Source: Halobacillus hunanensis
GTDB taxonomy: Bacteria; Bacillota; Bacilli; Bacillales; Halobacillaceae
Assembly (NCBI RefSeq): GCF_900166655.1
Contig: NZ_FVZB01000006.1
Location: 930,001 to 994,000 of the forward strand
DNA length: 64,000 nucleotides
Direction of reading: 5' to 3'
The notes below the pieces were generated by a model. It worked only from the letters and a program-made list of their open reading frames with translations. It did no database searches and was not told the origin of the DNA. The position numbers and the translations under genes are program-made. Shown here in pieces: positions 44,049 to 53,458 of the stretch (within the stretch, counting starts at the first letter, position 1; each line of letters opens with the position of its first letter).

Positions 44049-45704
44049 ATGGAAAAAACTTGGTGGAAAGAGGCAGTTGGGTATCAAGTGTACCCAAGGA
44101 GCTTTCAAGATTCAGACGGGGATGGAATCGGTGACTTGCAAGGCATTATCAGTCGTCTTGATTACCTTAAAAATTTAGGGATAGACTTTATTTGGATTTG
44201 CCCTATATACAAATCTCCAAAGGATGATAACGGATATGATATCTCTGATTACAAAGATATCCTGGATGAGTTCGGGACGATGGCTGACTTTGACCAACTA
44301 TTAGATGAAGTTCACAAGCGGGACATGAAACTGATCATTGACCTGGTGTTAAATCATACAAGTGATGAGCATCCATGGTTTATTGAATCTCGCTCTTCAT
44401 CGGATCATCCTAAGCGGGACTGGTATATTTGGCGTGATGGTAAAGATGGTCAAGAGCCGAACAATTGGGAGAGCATTTTTGAGGGATCAGCCTGGGAATA
44501 TGATGAAGGGACAAATCAATATTATTTGCATTTATTCTCAACGAAACAGCCTGATTTGAACTGGGATAATCCTGAGGTCCGTGAAGAACTCTATAGTACT
44601 GTAAACTGGTGGCTGGATAAAGGTATTGATGGTTTTCGAATTGATGCCATTAGTCATATTAAAAAGGAACCAGGTCTTCCTGATATGCCGAATCCTGATA
44701 ACAAACGATATGTGTCCTCTTTTGACAAACACATGAACCAGGAAGGAATCCAAACATTCCTGCAAGAGTTTAAGGATCGCACGTATGGGAATTATGACGT
44801 TATGACAGTTGGCGAAGCGAATGGTGTAAGTATAGAAGACGCCCATCTTTGGGTAGGCGAACAAGGGAAAATGGATATGGTATTTCAATTTGAGCATCTT
44901 GACCTTTGGGATTATGAAGCCGAGCAACAGCTTGATGTCGTTGGGCTTAAACAAGTGCTGACCCGCTGGCAGAAAGGACTCGAAAATGACGGATGGAACG
45001 CGTTATTTACTGAAAATCATGATAAGGCGCGATCTGTTTCTACATGGGGAAATGACCAAGAATACTGGCGTGAGAGTGCAACATCTATAGCTACAATGTA
45101 TTTCCTCATGCAAGGAACTCCATTTATTTATCAAGGTCAGGAAATAGGCATGACAAATGTCTCCTATGAATCCATCGAAGACTATGATGACGTTGCAGCA
45201 AAGAACCTTTATAAAAATAAACGTGACGATGGCTGGTCACATGAAGAGATTATGCCCATACTCTGGAACACCTCTCGCGATAACAGCCGGACACCTATGC
45301 AATGGACAGCTGGTGATCAAGCTGGTTTCACTACGGGTGAGCCGTGGATGAAGATTAATCCTAATTTTAAAAAGATCAATGTCGCTCATCAAGAACAGGA
45401 TGAACACTCTGTCCTTACTCATTACAAACAGTTGATCCGATTGAAAAAAGAACATGACCTATTCACTTATGGAACCTATAATCTGCTGGATCCTAATGAT
45501 CCTCAGGTGTATGCCTACACACGGACATATGAAGGTCAGACGGCCCTTATCATTGCGAATTTAACAGGGAAAGCAGCCCAGTTTGAAAGTGACTACACTT
45601 TAACGAGAGAGGCATTACTTCTCACCAACCAACTGGAAGCTCACGGTCATCACACAAAACATTTACATCTGGCTCCGTATGAAGCACACGTTTACTTATT
45701 TTAA
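44049..45704 (+). CDS. GH13 alpha-glucosidase / oligo-1,6-glucosidase
   Basis: The 551-residue cytoplasmic enzyme cleaves alpha-glucosidic bonds of maltose- or isomaltose-type oligosaccharides. The GH13 catalytic triad is visible: nucleophile D199 in GFRIDAISHI, acid E256 in TVGEANG and D325 in FTENHDKAR; DLVLNHTSDEHPWF is region I. Length and the DGDGIGDLQGII start are typical of the MalL/oligo-1,6-glucosidase group. AGGGGGC precedes the ATG. No sugar transporter gene adjoins it; a possible cre site suggests catabolite control. Linkage preference is not certain. Confidence 0.93.
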   Translation: MEKTWWKEAVGYQVYPRSFQDSDGDGIGDLQGIISRLDYLKNLGIDFIWICPIYKSPKDDNGYDISDYKDILDEFGTMADFDQLLDEVHKRDMKLIIDLVLNHTSDEHPWFIESRSSSDHPKRDWYIWRDGKDGQEPNNWESIFEGSAWEYDEGTNQYYLHLFSTKQPDLNWDNPEVREELYSTVNWWLDKGIDGFRIDAISHIKKEPGLPDMPNPDNKRYVSSFDKHMNQEGIQTFLQEFKDRTYGNYDVMTVGEANGVSIEDAHLWVGEQGKMDMVFQFEHLDLWDYEAEQQLDVVGLKQVLTRWQKGLENDGWNALFTENHDKARSVSTWGNDQEYWRESATSIATMYFLMQGTPFIYQGQEIGMTNVSYESIEDYDDVAAKNLYKNKRDDGWSHEEIMPILWNTSRDNSRTPMQWTAGDQAGFTTGEPWMKINPNFKKINVAHQEQDEHSVLTHYKQLIRLKKEHDLFTYGTYNLLDPNDPQVYAYTRTYEGQTALIIANLTGKAAQFESDYTLTREALLLTNQLEAHGHHTKHLHLAPYEAHVYLF

Positions 45705-45710
45705 CTTTAA

Positions 45711-45903
45711 GAGGCTGGGCTATAAGTAAAGCAATGATGTCAAAAAACGAACGATATAAAATTGAATAGTATAAACGCAGATCATTAGCGTAGTCAAAAT
45801 ACGCAGACTCCTGTGGGAACAGCGCGAGTCGAAGATCCCGCAGGAAAGCGTTCTTTGCTTTCTGAGGAAGCTGAGGCCGTGCCCACGGAATGCGGGAGAG
45901 TTG
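45711..45903 (-). repeat. Dispersed GC-rich repeat, copy C
   Basis: The copy begins GAGGCTGGGC, passes an AT-rich part, and holds GACTCCTGTGGGAACAG, ATCCCGCAGGAAAGCG, GAGGAAGCTGAGGC and GTGCCCACGGAA. The core (45804-45903) is in the same orientation as copies B and D. It lies between the glucosidase and a frameshifted gene. Confidence 0.7.
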
Positions 45904-45968
45904 GTAGAAATTCTTTATTGACACACAATAAGCCGAACTTTAATAGAATATTTGGGTTTTTGTATGAT

Positions 45969-46330
45969 TTAGTCTTGTCCTCTCCTCTTCTTTTTCATTC
46001 TAATTGCACGAAACAGCATGAAACCAATACTTGTTAGAACTGAAAACACGAATAATACGAGAAAAGGAACCGGCCCTGCATTAAAAAGAAGCAACAGACC
46101 TGAACCATATACGATACCCGCTAACCCCGCCATTGGCAGAACCAGCTTAACCTTTCCTTGAATCAATAAATCGACAATAGCGCAGCCTAACATGTTACGA
46201 AAAATCCATAAACCATCTGTTTCAGAAAAATTTCAGTCCAAACATCTCCCCCATTCTTTATATAGGAAGCGCCGAACAAAGCGATAAAGTAATACATGTA
46301 TGTAATGATAAAACCCAGCGTGAAATTCAT
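45969..46330 (-). pseudogene. Hypothetical four-helix membrane protein with frameshift
   Basis: An ATG at 46330 opens MNFTLGFIITYMYYFIALFG, continues through GGDVWTEIFLKQMVYGFF, then meets a stop. The frame one base over continues RNMLGCAIVDLLIQGKVKL to MKKKRRGQD. Adding one T to the run GGATTTTTCG near 46208 joins both into a smooth 120-residue, four-helix membrane protein. The shorter frame alone (74 residues, 45969-46193) has no ribosome site, supporting the joined reading. Family not recognised. Real lesion and sequencing error are both possible. Confidence 0.6.
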
Positions 46331-46350
46331 ATCCTGAATATCCTTTCAAA

Positions 46351-46380
46351 TAAAGCCTTTGTCACTTCACGACAAAGGCT
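46351..46380 (-). terminator. Terminator after the osmC-like gene
   Basis: On the minus strand AGCCTTTGTC (46380-46371) pairs perfectly with GACAAAGGCT (46363-46354), then TTATTTG. Confidence 0.8.
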
Positions 46381-46392
46381 TCCCTAACGTTC

Positions 46393-46839
46393 CTATTCAA
46401 TACCGAGATCTGCTTCCATTTCAAGCTCTACATTTCCTTGAATTGCTCTAGAAATCATACAACTTTTCTCTGCTTTATCAACTAGTCTTTTTAAACTGGT
46501 TAATTGCTTCTCAGTTGCCCCTTCTTTCAAGATAACTCTTGGTCTGTGGATGATCTTCTTATACGTAAAAACACCGTCCGTCACATCGACAATCCCTTCA
46601 GATTCCATGTCCATCTCCTTTAATGGAAGATGAGCCCGCTCGATCATGGCCGCTAAACTGATAATGTAACAAGTTGCTGCTGCTCCTAATAGCATTTCAT
46701 CAGGGTTCGTACCAATATCCGGTCCGTCCATTTCTTTTGGAATTGAAATTTTTGTTTTTAATTTATCTGCTTCAATCGATCCTACTTCATTACGGCCGCC
46801 TGGCCAGTTTGCTTTAAGATGAAAGTGGTGAAATGCCAT
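46393..46839 (-). CDS. OsmC/Ohr family protein
   Basis: This 148-residue protein has the OsmC-family pair of cysteines: one in GAAATCYIISLAAMIE and one in KAEKSCMISRAIQ, spaced as in thiol-dependent peroxidases. Members reduce organic hydroperoxides; the subgroup without the Ohr arginine pattern is less well defined, so the substrate is uncertain. AAAGGAG precedes the ATG. Monocistronic with its own terminator. Confidence 0.88.
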   Translation of the reverse strand: MAFHHFHLKANWPGGRNEVGSIEADKLKTKISIPKEMDGPDIGTNPDEMLLGAAATCYIISLAAMIERAHLPLKEMDMESEGIVDVTDGVFTYKKIIHRPRVILKEGATEKQLTSLKRLVDKAEKSCMISRAIQGNVELEMEADLGIE

Positions 46840-46980
46840 CGTATTTGCTCCTTTTCAAATCATTCTATATTCATTTATTGTAAACGAGCATGTATTCATT
46901 AATGAAGTCATTTGCTTATTTTTGAAAAAGGATTTCTGTCCATCCGTAGCGAAACTAAGCAATAGAAAGGGGCTGATTGA

Positions 46981-47901
46981 ATGCAAAAATTATCAGAACA
47001 TCATTATAAACGTGCAGCAAACTGGATCATTAAGCATGGGAGAGAGCTGGAAAAGGCGAGATTGAAACAATTGATGAAAGGTGGCCATGAACAAGACATA
47101 GTCACAGCTCTAACTGCCTTTCAAAATGAAGATGGCGGGTTTGGAAATGGGTTGGAGGCTGACATCAGGCTGCCCCATTCCTCTCCGATCGCTACGTCTG
47201 CAGCTATGCAATTGTTAGTACAACTCGATGACAATCCTCAAGCTAATCAAATGATCCAATCAGCGCTTATATATTTCGAAGATCAGTTTGATACCAAGAG
47301 ACAGGGATGGTACGCTGTGCCGCCAGAAGTTAACCATTATCCGCATGCCTTCTGGTGGACTGTGCATGCTGACGGTAGGTCGTGGATTGATCATCACTGG
47401 GGGAATCCCAGCGCGGAAATCATCGGATACCTGCTTCTCTACCGCAAAGCCGTAACACGTCTTGATGTAGATCAATTGGGCAAGCAATGTATGGACTATT
47501 TTATGAATTTAACTGTATTTGAGTCTGAGCATGAAATCTACTGTTATCAGCGTTTTTTTCAGTTACACCCTAACTTGCTAACGCCAGAGGCATCTGATCA
47601 ATTACATAAAGCTGTTCAATCCCTCGTCGTTTTAGATCAGGAAAAGTGGCAGGATTATGTGCCTTCCCCATTGAAATTTACTACTGCTCCAAATCATTCA
47701 TCGTTAGGAATTCCGACATCAAAGATTGAGGAAAACCTGCAGTTTGTGATGGGAAAATTAAAGGACCAACCATTTATCGAGCCTCCATGGGAATGGAATG
47801 AGTACATGGATAGCTGGGAGCAAGCGAAGCAAGAATGGCGTGGTGTTCTTACCTATGAAGCTCTTCAGTCTCTGCTCAACTATGGAAAAGTCGCGACCTA
47901 A
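46981..47901 (+). CDS. Uncharacterised alpha/alpha-toroid-like protein
   Basis: The 306-residue soluble protein contains FQNEDGGFGNGLEADIRLPH (about residues 47-66), a QxxDGGFG motif like the repeats of prenyltransferases and squalene cyclases, and tryptophan-rich helical segments (HAFWWTVHADGRSWIDHHWG, EPPWEWNEYMDSWEQAKQEW). No membrane segments. I cannot name a function; the fold suggestion is inference. AAAGGGG precedes the ATG. It converges with a GNAT gene only six bases away and shares no terminator that I can see. Confidence 0.75.
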   Translation: MQKLSEHHYKRAANWIIKHGRELEKARLKQLMKGGHEQDIVTALTAFQNEDGGFGNGLEADIRLPHSSPIATSAAMQLLVQLDDNPQANQMIQSALIYFEDQFDTKRQGWYAVPPEVNHYPHAFWWTVHADGRSWIDHHWGNPSAEIIGYLLLYRKAVTRLDVDQLGKQCMDYFMNLTVFESEHEIYCYQRFFQLHPNLLTPEASDQLHKAVQSLVVLDQEKWQDYVPSPLKFTTAPNHSSLGIPTSKIEENLQFVMGKLKDQPFIEPPWEWNEYMDSWEQAKQEWRGVLTYEALQSLLNYGKVAT

Positions 47902-47907
47902 TCCCCA

Positions 47908-48366
47908 TCAGGCTTTTTCCATTTTGACGAACTCATATATACTTCCGTTCGTAGGCTGCTGAAAGGACTTCACAACTGCAAAGCCTGCTCGCTCATAAAC
48001 TTTTATCGCCCTTTTGTTAAAAACAGCAACAGATAGTGTGATTTTCAAAGGGGCATAATTTTCATAAACAAACTGCAGACCCTTTCGTAAAAATAATTGG
48101 CCTTCTCCCTTCCCAGTCAAATCTGGATGCATGCCCAGTCCAATATCAATAGTATCAACATCCACGGGGGTATTAGTGAGAAAGCCAATCAATTCTCCAT
48201 CCCGCCATGCACTATGTGTATGCTTGCTTCTCTGTTCAGGATCGATAAACTCTTCGTAATCTTCCTTGCCTTCTTTCATATCATAAAAACTGTATTCGCC
48301 TTGATAGTGCCACTCCACAACCTCTTCTGCTTCATCTTGAGTAATAGGATGAAATTGTATTGTCAT
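47908..48366 (-). CDS. GNAT family N-acetyltransferase
   Basis: The 152-residue single-domain protein has the acetyl-CoA loop MHPDLTGKGEGQLFLRKGL and the terminal VAVFNKRAIKVYERAGFAVV, both standard GNAT features. I start it at the ATG at 48366 behind AAGGAG rather than at 48387. It begins five bases after the SE1561 gene, so the two are probably cotranscribed. Substrate unknown. Confidence 0.88.
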   Translation of the reverse strand: MTIQFHPITQDEAEEVVEWHYQGEYSFYDMKEGKEDYEEFIDPEQRSKHTHSAWRDGELIGFLTNTPVDVDTIDIGLGMHPDLTGKGEGQLFLRKGLQFVYENYAPLKITLSVAVFNKRAIKVYERAGFAVVKSFQQPTNGSIYEFVKMEKA

Positions 48367-48371
48367 AGACT

Positions 48372-48563
48372 CTACTCCTTTTCCCAATCCTTCTTAAAAC
48401 GCTGCATTTTCAACTGCAGTTGTTCAATCATATCCAGAACCCGTAAGAAGTCTTCATGCTCCACCTGTTCAGGGTCCATCGTTTCAACGACTTGGTGCAG
48501 CATTTGAATACGGTTTTTCACATATCTGAATTGCTCAGATTGAGTCTCGGCAGCCTTCCCCAT
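48372..48563 (-). CDS. SE1561 family small protein
   Basis: A 63-residue, highly charged helical protein (YVKNRIQMLHQVVETMDPEQ, then DMIEQLQLKMQRFKKDWEKE) of the Bacillales SE1561 family, function unknown. AGGAGGG precedes the ATG. Its first part probably forms a helical hairpin. Upstream lies the terC terminator. Confidence 0.8.
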   Translation of the reverse strand: MGKAAETQSEQFRYVKNRIQMLHQVVETMDPEQVEHEDFLRVLDMIEQLQLKMQRFKKDWEKE

Positions 48564-48591
48564 AGTTTTCCCTCCTAGTGTATGTAGGTAT

Positions 48592-48626
48592 AAAATGGGG
48601 AGCCCTTTCGAAAAAGACTCCCATTT
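48592..48626 (-). terminator. Terminator after terC
   Basis: On the minus strand AATGGGAG (48625-48618) pairs with CTCCCCATT (48602-48594) with one bulge, followed by TTAT. Confidence 0.6.
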
Positions 48627-48631
48627 ATTTA

Positions 48632-49426
48632 TTAACCGGTTTGATCTTGCTTTTGTGGTTCTTTTTTCTTACCTGATAAAAACCATCCTCCAACCGCAAT
48701 CAATACGAGTACAGAGTAGAAGAATAGCTTCCATGTTGTTGAATGGGCAAAATGCTCATCCAACACTTGAATACTAGGGTGGGCTAGTGTGGAAACAGCC
48801 AGCTTCACCCCTACCCAGCCGACTATAATAAAGGCCGCCACCTCAAGGCCTGGTCGGGATTTAAGGAGTTTCACGAAGTAGTTGGCCGCGAAACGCATAA
48901 TAATGATTCCGATCATCCCGCCGGTCAAGATAACGGCAAACTGTCCGCCATCTAGGCTTCCAACTGGTGGTAACGGAGTTTCCGGCAATGCTACGGCCAG
49001 CGCAACAGCAGCTAAAATAGAATCAACAGCGAAGGCCAAATCAGCCAGTTCAACTTTTAAAACAGTCATCCAGAAACCTTTTCCTTTACCGTCTGTATCT
49101 ACCTCTACTTCATCAGGATCTGGTTCGTTCCTGTCTTTATCTTTCCATTTATCATACAAGTGTTTACCAGATATAAACAGCAAGTAGGCGGCCCCAAGTG
49201 CCTGGACTTGCCAGACATCAACGAGAAACGAAATAACAAATAACGAACCAAAGCGTAGAAGAAAGGCACCTAACAATCCGTAAAATAAAGCCTTTTTCCT
49301 TTTTTCAGGTGGCAAATGTTTTACCATAATAGCTAGCACTAGAGCGTTATCAGCAGCTAGAATACCTTCTAACCCAACAAGAACGAGTAATACCCACCCA
49401 TATTCAATCAGTAATTGAGCATCCAT
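48632..49426 (-). CDS. TerC-family manganese exporter
   Basis: The 264-residue membrane protein has about seven helices with two acidic metal-site motifs: LAADNALVLAIMVKHLP in the first helix region and ELADLAFAVDSILAAVAL in the middle, plus a cytoplasmic acidic loop (DKDRNEPDPDEVEVDTDG). TerC proteins of this kind (YkoY/YceF) export Mn2+, some supplying exoenzyme metallation. The yybP-ykoY riboswitch directly upstream strongly supports a manganese role. Own terminators on both sides. Confidence 0.92.
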   Translation of the reverse strand: MDAQLLIEYGWVLLVLVGLEGILAADNALVLAIMVKHLPPEKRKKALFYGLLGAFLLRFGSLFVISFLVDVWQVQALGAAYLLFISGKHLYDKWKDKDRNEPDPDEVEVDTDGKGKGFWMTVLKVELADLAFAVDSILAAVALAVALPETPLPPVGSLDGGQFAVILTGGMIGIIIMRFAANYFVKLLKSRPGLEVAAFIIVGWVGVKLAVSTLAHPSIQVLDEHFAHSTTWKLFFYSVLVLIAVGGWFLSGKKKEPQKQDQTG

Positions 49427-49453
49427 AATTTTGATTTACTCTCCTTTTTTTAT

Positions 49454-49485
49454 AAAAAAATGATCCCACCACAATGGTAAGATCA
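49454..49485 (-). terminator. Expression-platform terminator of the Mn riboswitch
   Basis: On the minus strand TGATCTTACCA pairs with TGGTGGGATCA (49485-49461) and is followed by seven Ts (49460-49454), between the aptamer and terC. Mn2+ binding should prevent it forming. Confidence 0.88.
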
Positions 49486-49494
49486 TAAAAAAAC

Positions 49495-49606
49495 AGACCT
49501 CTACCTCTGTGGGTAAAGGTCTCGCTAACAACGTTCGTTGCCAGTAAAGCCGGGGATGTATTCCCGAAATGACGACTTTACTTTGCAGCTACTCCCCTTT
49601 AAGGGA
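49495..49606 (-). ncRNA. yybP-ykoY manganese riboswitch
   Basis: On the minus strand the aptamer shows AAAGGGGAGTAGC, then CCCCGGCTTTACTGGCAACG, and closes with GCGAGACCTTTACCCACAG, all conserved in the yybP-ykoY class that senses Mn2+. It is followed by a terminator and terC, so the RNA should turn on Mn export when Mn2+ is high. Confidence 0.95.
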
Positions 49607-49692
49607 AACTAATTCTGCTATCATCATAGCATGATTACATCAATTGTCAACAGGTATATGTCCTGTTTCATTGATCAATTTAATTCCATTAG

Positions 49693-50925
49693 CTAATTCT
49701 GTATTCCTTCAGTAAACAGGCGGCAAATTTCTACGATCACTTGTGTAGACTTCATCATATTATCTAATGAGATATACTCGTACTTACCGTGAAAATTTTC
49801 ACCACCAGTAAACAGGTTCGGTGTAGGCAGCCCCATGTAGGAAAGTTGTGAACCGTCAGTGCCTCCTCTAATGGGCTGGACAATCGGTTGAATAGACAAG
49901 TTTGTCATCGCCTGGTACGCCACATCCACAATTTCCTTTTTCGGTTCAATTTTCTCCCCCATATTATAATATTGGTCATGAACCTCCAGGCTGACGCGAT
50001 GCTCTCCATATTTGGCACCTATTTGTGCGGCAATCGAATGCAGTTTTTGCTTTTTCGCTTCAAATTCTTGTTTATTAAAATCCCTTACTAAATAATATAA
50101 CTGAGCCTTCTCTACATCTCCTTCAAATGAAACTAGATGATAAAAGCCTTCATATTCAGCGGTAAACTCAGGTGCGTCTTGCTTCGGAAGCTGCTCAATA
50201 AACTCAATCGCAAGTTTCGAAGCATTGACCATCTTGCCTTTTGCCGTCCCTGGATGAACACTGTTGCCATCAAAAGTGATCGTCGCATCAGCTGCGTTAA
50301 AACTTTCATACTGTAGTTCACCTAATGGACCGCCGTCTACTGTATAAGCAAATTCTGCACCGAATCGTTCCACATCAAATAGGTGAGGTCCCCTCCCAAT
50401 TTCCTCGTCAGGAGTAAAAGCAACCCGTATTTTACCGTGTTCTACTTCAGGTTGATTGATTAGATACTGCATCGCTGTCATGATCTCCGCCACACCAGCT
50501 TTATTGTCAGCACCTAGCAAAGTAGTACCATCTGTCGTCACCAAGGTATGTCCTTTGTATGCAAGAAGTTCCTCAAAATCTGAAGGGGATAGCACGACTT
50601 CATCATTTAACGAAATATCACCTCCATCATAATTCTCAACGATCTGAGGGCAGACGTCTTTCCCAGTAAAATCTCTTGCTGTGTCTACATGCGCTAAAAA
50701 ACCAATGACAGGAAGGTCTTTGTCAACGTTAGCAGGTAGTGTAGCCATTACATACCCATTTTCATCGATGGTGACCTCATCCATTCCAATGTCCTTGAGT
50801 TCCTCTACCAATTGATTAGCAAGCACTAGCTGCCCCTCCGTAGAAGGACACTGGTCATTGGATTCATTTGATTGTGTGTCGATCTTCACGTAACTTGTAA
50901 ACCGCTTCAATAATTGTTCTTTCAT
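49693..50925 (-). CDS. pepT: Peptidase T (tripeptidase)
   Basis: PepT releases the N-terminal residue from tripeptides. The 410-residue protein is an M20 di-zinc peptidase: metal and catalytic motifs are [39 protein letters not shown] with the catalytic glutamate, and [10 protein letters not shown]. The C-terminal [20 protein letters not shown] block is also typical. I start it at the ATG at 50925 (MKEQLLKRF), giving the length of B. subtilis PepT; GAGGGTG precedes it. Monocistronic. Confidence 0.96.
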   Translation of the reverse strand: MKEQLLKRFTSYVKIDTQSNESNDQCPSTEGQLVLANQLVEELKDIGMDEVTIDENGYVMATLPANVDKDLPVIGFLAHVDTARDFTGKDVCPQIVENYDGGDISLNDEVVLSPSDFEELLAYKGHTLVTTDGTTLLGADNKAGVAEIMTAMQYLINQPEVEHGKIRVAFTPDEEIGRGPHLFDVERFGAEFAYTVDGGPLGELQYESFNAADATITFDGNSVHPGTAKGKMVNASKLAIEFIEQLPKQDAPEFTAEYEGFYHLVSFEGDVEKAQLYYLVRDFNKQEFEAKKQKLHSIAAQIGAKYGEHRVSLEVHDQYYNMGEKIEPKKEIVDVAYQAMTNLSIQPIVQPIRGGTDGSQLSYMGLPTPNLFTGGENFHGKYEYISLDNMMKSTQVIVEICRLFTEGIQN

Positions 50926-51132
50926 CATTTTCACCCTCAGTATTATTGGATTAACGTTTTATCTTCTCTACCATATAATCCTCTGGACATATTTTCAACG
51001 ATAGAGGAATAGTGATAATCTTATAGCATATTTATTTTCCCTCATGAACACTTTCCATTTTCAAGCAGGAATTTCATAACCGGGGAAGAATTACTTTATA
51101 GATAGTCATTTCATACATAAAGGTGTGTCTTC

Positions 51133-52200
51133 ATGATTCATAAACGTTGGTTTCAAACTTTGATCGCAGGTATTCTAGCTTCATTATTTATTTTACTCAT
51201 ACATGAAATTCAATTTTTCTTTGCCCCTATATTCACTTATCTAGCGGCAATAGCCATTCCTTTCATCGGCGGAGGAATCCTATTTTATATTTCAAGACCC
51301 GTAATGCTTTTCCTGGAAAAGTATAAAGTGCCAAGATTGTTTGCTATTTTATCAGTCTTTTTGCTTTATATTTTCATTGGATACTTAATCACCCGCTTTA
51401 TCGCTCCTATCGCTCAGGAGCAATTTTCAAAGTTAATTGAAACTTTTCCTACTATGGTGGAGATGGTTAGTGATACCATCAATTACTGGCAGCAGAACCA
51501 GGCTATTATCCCAGATCAGTTCAATAGTGCGATTAACAATGTGATTCAAAATCTAGAATCCTACTTGAAACAAGCATCAACGATCATGATCGATGTGATC
51601 AGTCAGTTTATCGGCTTTGTTTTTGCATTGATCTTAGTCCCGTTATTTTTGTTCTTTATGCTGAAAGATGGTGACAAGCTTGTTCCGTTTTTACGTCAAT
51701 TCATGAATGCACGTATCGGGAAAAGCTTTGAAAAGCTAGCTAAATCTCTTGATCATACATTAAACTCCTTTATTATCGGCCAGCTTACGGTCAGTGTGTT
51801 CGTCGGAATGATTTTGCTTGTGGGCTACTTAATCATTGACTTGCATTACTCTTTAACACTGGCCTTATTCGCTATGATGATGAACGTCATCCCTTTTGTC
51901 GGTCCTTTCTTAGCGGTTATTCCCGCTATTCTAGTTGCACTATTTCAAGAACCGATTTTGGTTTTATATGTGGCCATCATAATGGTTGTTGCTCAGCAAA
52001 TTGAAGGAAACCTTGTCTCCCCTAACGTGATGGGGAAAGCTCTTAATATTCATCCGTTAACGGTCATTACTGTCATACTCGCTGCAGGCAGTCTGGCAGG
52101 TTTCCTTGGTCTTCTGTTTGCCATTCCAACCTATGCACTGGTAAAAACAATAATTACCCATTTCTATCATGAATGGCTGGAAAATAGACCAGAGCATTAA
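51133..52200 (+). CDS. AI-2E family transporter (UPF0118, PerM-like)
   Basis: The 355-residue protein has eight helices in the family layout: an N-terminal pair, a periplasmic-side helical region (residues 95-150), and the C-terminal block MMNVIPFVGPFLAVIPAI, QQIEGNLVSPNVMGKALNIHP. The E. coli member exports autoinducer-2, while other members in salt-tolerant Bacilli have been described as Na+/H+ antiporters, so the substrate is uncertain. AAAGGTG precedes the ATG. Confidence 0.88.
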   Translation: MIHKRWFQTLIAGILASLFILLIHEIQFFFAPIFTYLAAIAIPFIGGGILFYISRPVMLFLEKYKVPRLFAILSVFLLYIFIGYLITRFIAPIAQEQFSKLIETFPTMVEMVSDTINYWQQNQAIIPDQFNSAINNVIQNLESYLKQASTIMIDVISQFIGFVFALILVPLFLFFMLKDGDKLVPFLRQFMNARIGKSFEKLAKSLDHTLNSFIIGQLTVSVFVGMILLVGYLIIDLHYSLTLALFAMMMNVIPFVGPFLAVIPAILVALFQEPILVLYVAIIMVVAQQIEGNLVSPNVMGKALNIHPLTVITVILAAGSLAGFLGLLFAIPTYALVKTIITHFYHEWLENRPEH

Positions 52201-52231
52201 AAAGATCCCTGAGCCTATAAAACTTGCAGGA

Positions 52232-53110
52232 TTATAGGTGCGGGGATTGCTTATTATGATGAGATGCAAAATGATATACGAGCGATTGGCCTACAAGGTT
52301 GTAGCCGATTTTTTTATAAATGGTATTCGAGGTCTCATTAGCCAAGTCTGTGTATAAAGCACAGAAGTCATATCCTTCTGCTAATAATGCTTTAGTTAAA
52401 GAGGCGACAGCCTGAGTGGCATAGCCTCTGCGTTTATATTCATCTGGAGTGAAAACAGCATTTACAGTGGCTCCATTAGGGGTGGTCCGCGCCCGGCAAA
52501 CCATCGATACAATGGTGCCGTTCACCTGCCAAAGGTGCATTCTTTGATCAGAGATCATATCGCCTGCTAGTTGAGCAGCTCGTTCCTTATGAAAACCCTC
52601 TCCTGTTTCATGCCCATATTTTGTAAGCCACTTTACTAACAGAGGGTAATCTTTTTGCTCCGCAACGATTAGCTCCCCATCGTTTTTTATAACGGGTTTG
52701 AGTTGATCTAATCGATAAATGCCCTGCTTCATATGCAGAGCCCCTGCTTGACCACTGCATTTCTCCCACGCCTCCACGAACCATCGCACCGCGTCAGACT
52801 CTCCAAGTACGCCTGGCACTTCATATTCATTCTCATAAAGGAAATAAGCTAAATGAGTCACACTCTCTTGATTAATGGTTGATACAGCAGGCAAAATCCA
52901 TAAATGCGGCGGAGTTCGGAGTGTTATGTAAACAGGCTCTTCACCGTTGTAAATGGTGAGCATAGAGGCAGAAGAATCCTTTTCCGATCCATGCTTCCAA
53001 CGCCCGATAATGCCGAGTGGAAGGTTATTCTCAGCCTCTTTCTGTAACAATAATGGTTCAGCCTGCCTGGCAAAACCAGCTGCGTCTGCAGTTTCTTCGA
53101 TTCTTATCAT
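52232..53110 (-). CDS. GNAT family N-acetyltransferase
   Basis: The 292-residue protein has a C-terminal GNAT domain with VFTPDEYKRRGYATQAVASL and LANETSNTIYKKIGYNLVGQ. The N-terminal 130 residues are a variable helical domain. GGGGGAA precedes the ATG. It converges with the AI-2E gene; the 31-base gap has no clear hairpin. Substrate unknown. Confidence 0.85.
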   Translation of the reverse strand: MIRIEETADAAGFARQAEPLLLQKEAENNLPLGIIGRWKHGSEKDSSASMLTIYNGEEPVYITLRTPPHLWILPAVSTINQESVTHLAYFLYENEYEVPGVLGESDAVRWFVEAWEKCSGQAGALHMKQGIYRLDQLKPVIKNDGELIVAEQKDYPLLVKWLTKYGHETGEGFHKERAAQLAGDMISDQRMHLWQVNGTIVSMVCRARTTPNGATVNAVFTPDEYKRRGYATQAVASLTKALLAEGYDFCALYTDLANETSNTIYKKIGYNLVGQSLVYHFASHHNKQSPHL

Positions 53111-53230
53111 GACAATTCCCCCTTTAATAACCCTTCTAGTCTGTTTTCTAAAGATAGTCGTTATGACATAAGAAGCAAAAACTATGACTTCACATACCTG
53201 CTTCGGAAATACACTACTTAGGTATGGCGG

Positions 53231-53443
53231 TTGATTGAAGCGTAGGGCAGTTGACTCCTGCGGAAAGCAACAGAAGAAGTTCGACTAAGTTCGGCACGTC
53301 CTGTAGTGCGCCAGCACAAGGAGGCTCAACAGCCGCCCGCGGAAAGCAAAGTATATTTTTTGAAGCAGATTATATGCACCGATCATGTTCCTACTTAGGT
53401 CAAATTTTCATTTGCTAAAGAAACTTTTGTCCCAGCCTTGCGG
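53231..53443 (-). repeat. Dispersed repeat, copy D with AT-rich tail
   Basis: The GC-rich part holds GACTCCTGCGGAAAGC, AAGGAGGCTCAAC and CCGCCCGCGGAAAGC. The AT-rich part (53345-53443), read on the minus strand, starts GGCTGGGACAAAAGT, passes GGTGCATATAA and reaches ATATACTTTGCTTT. It aligns with 57471-57572 on the plus strand, so D and E are the same element. Confidence 0.7.
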
Positions 53444-53458
53444 AAAACAAATGCTCGA

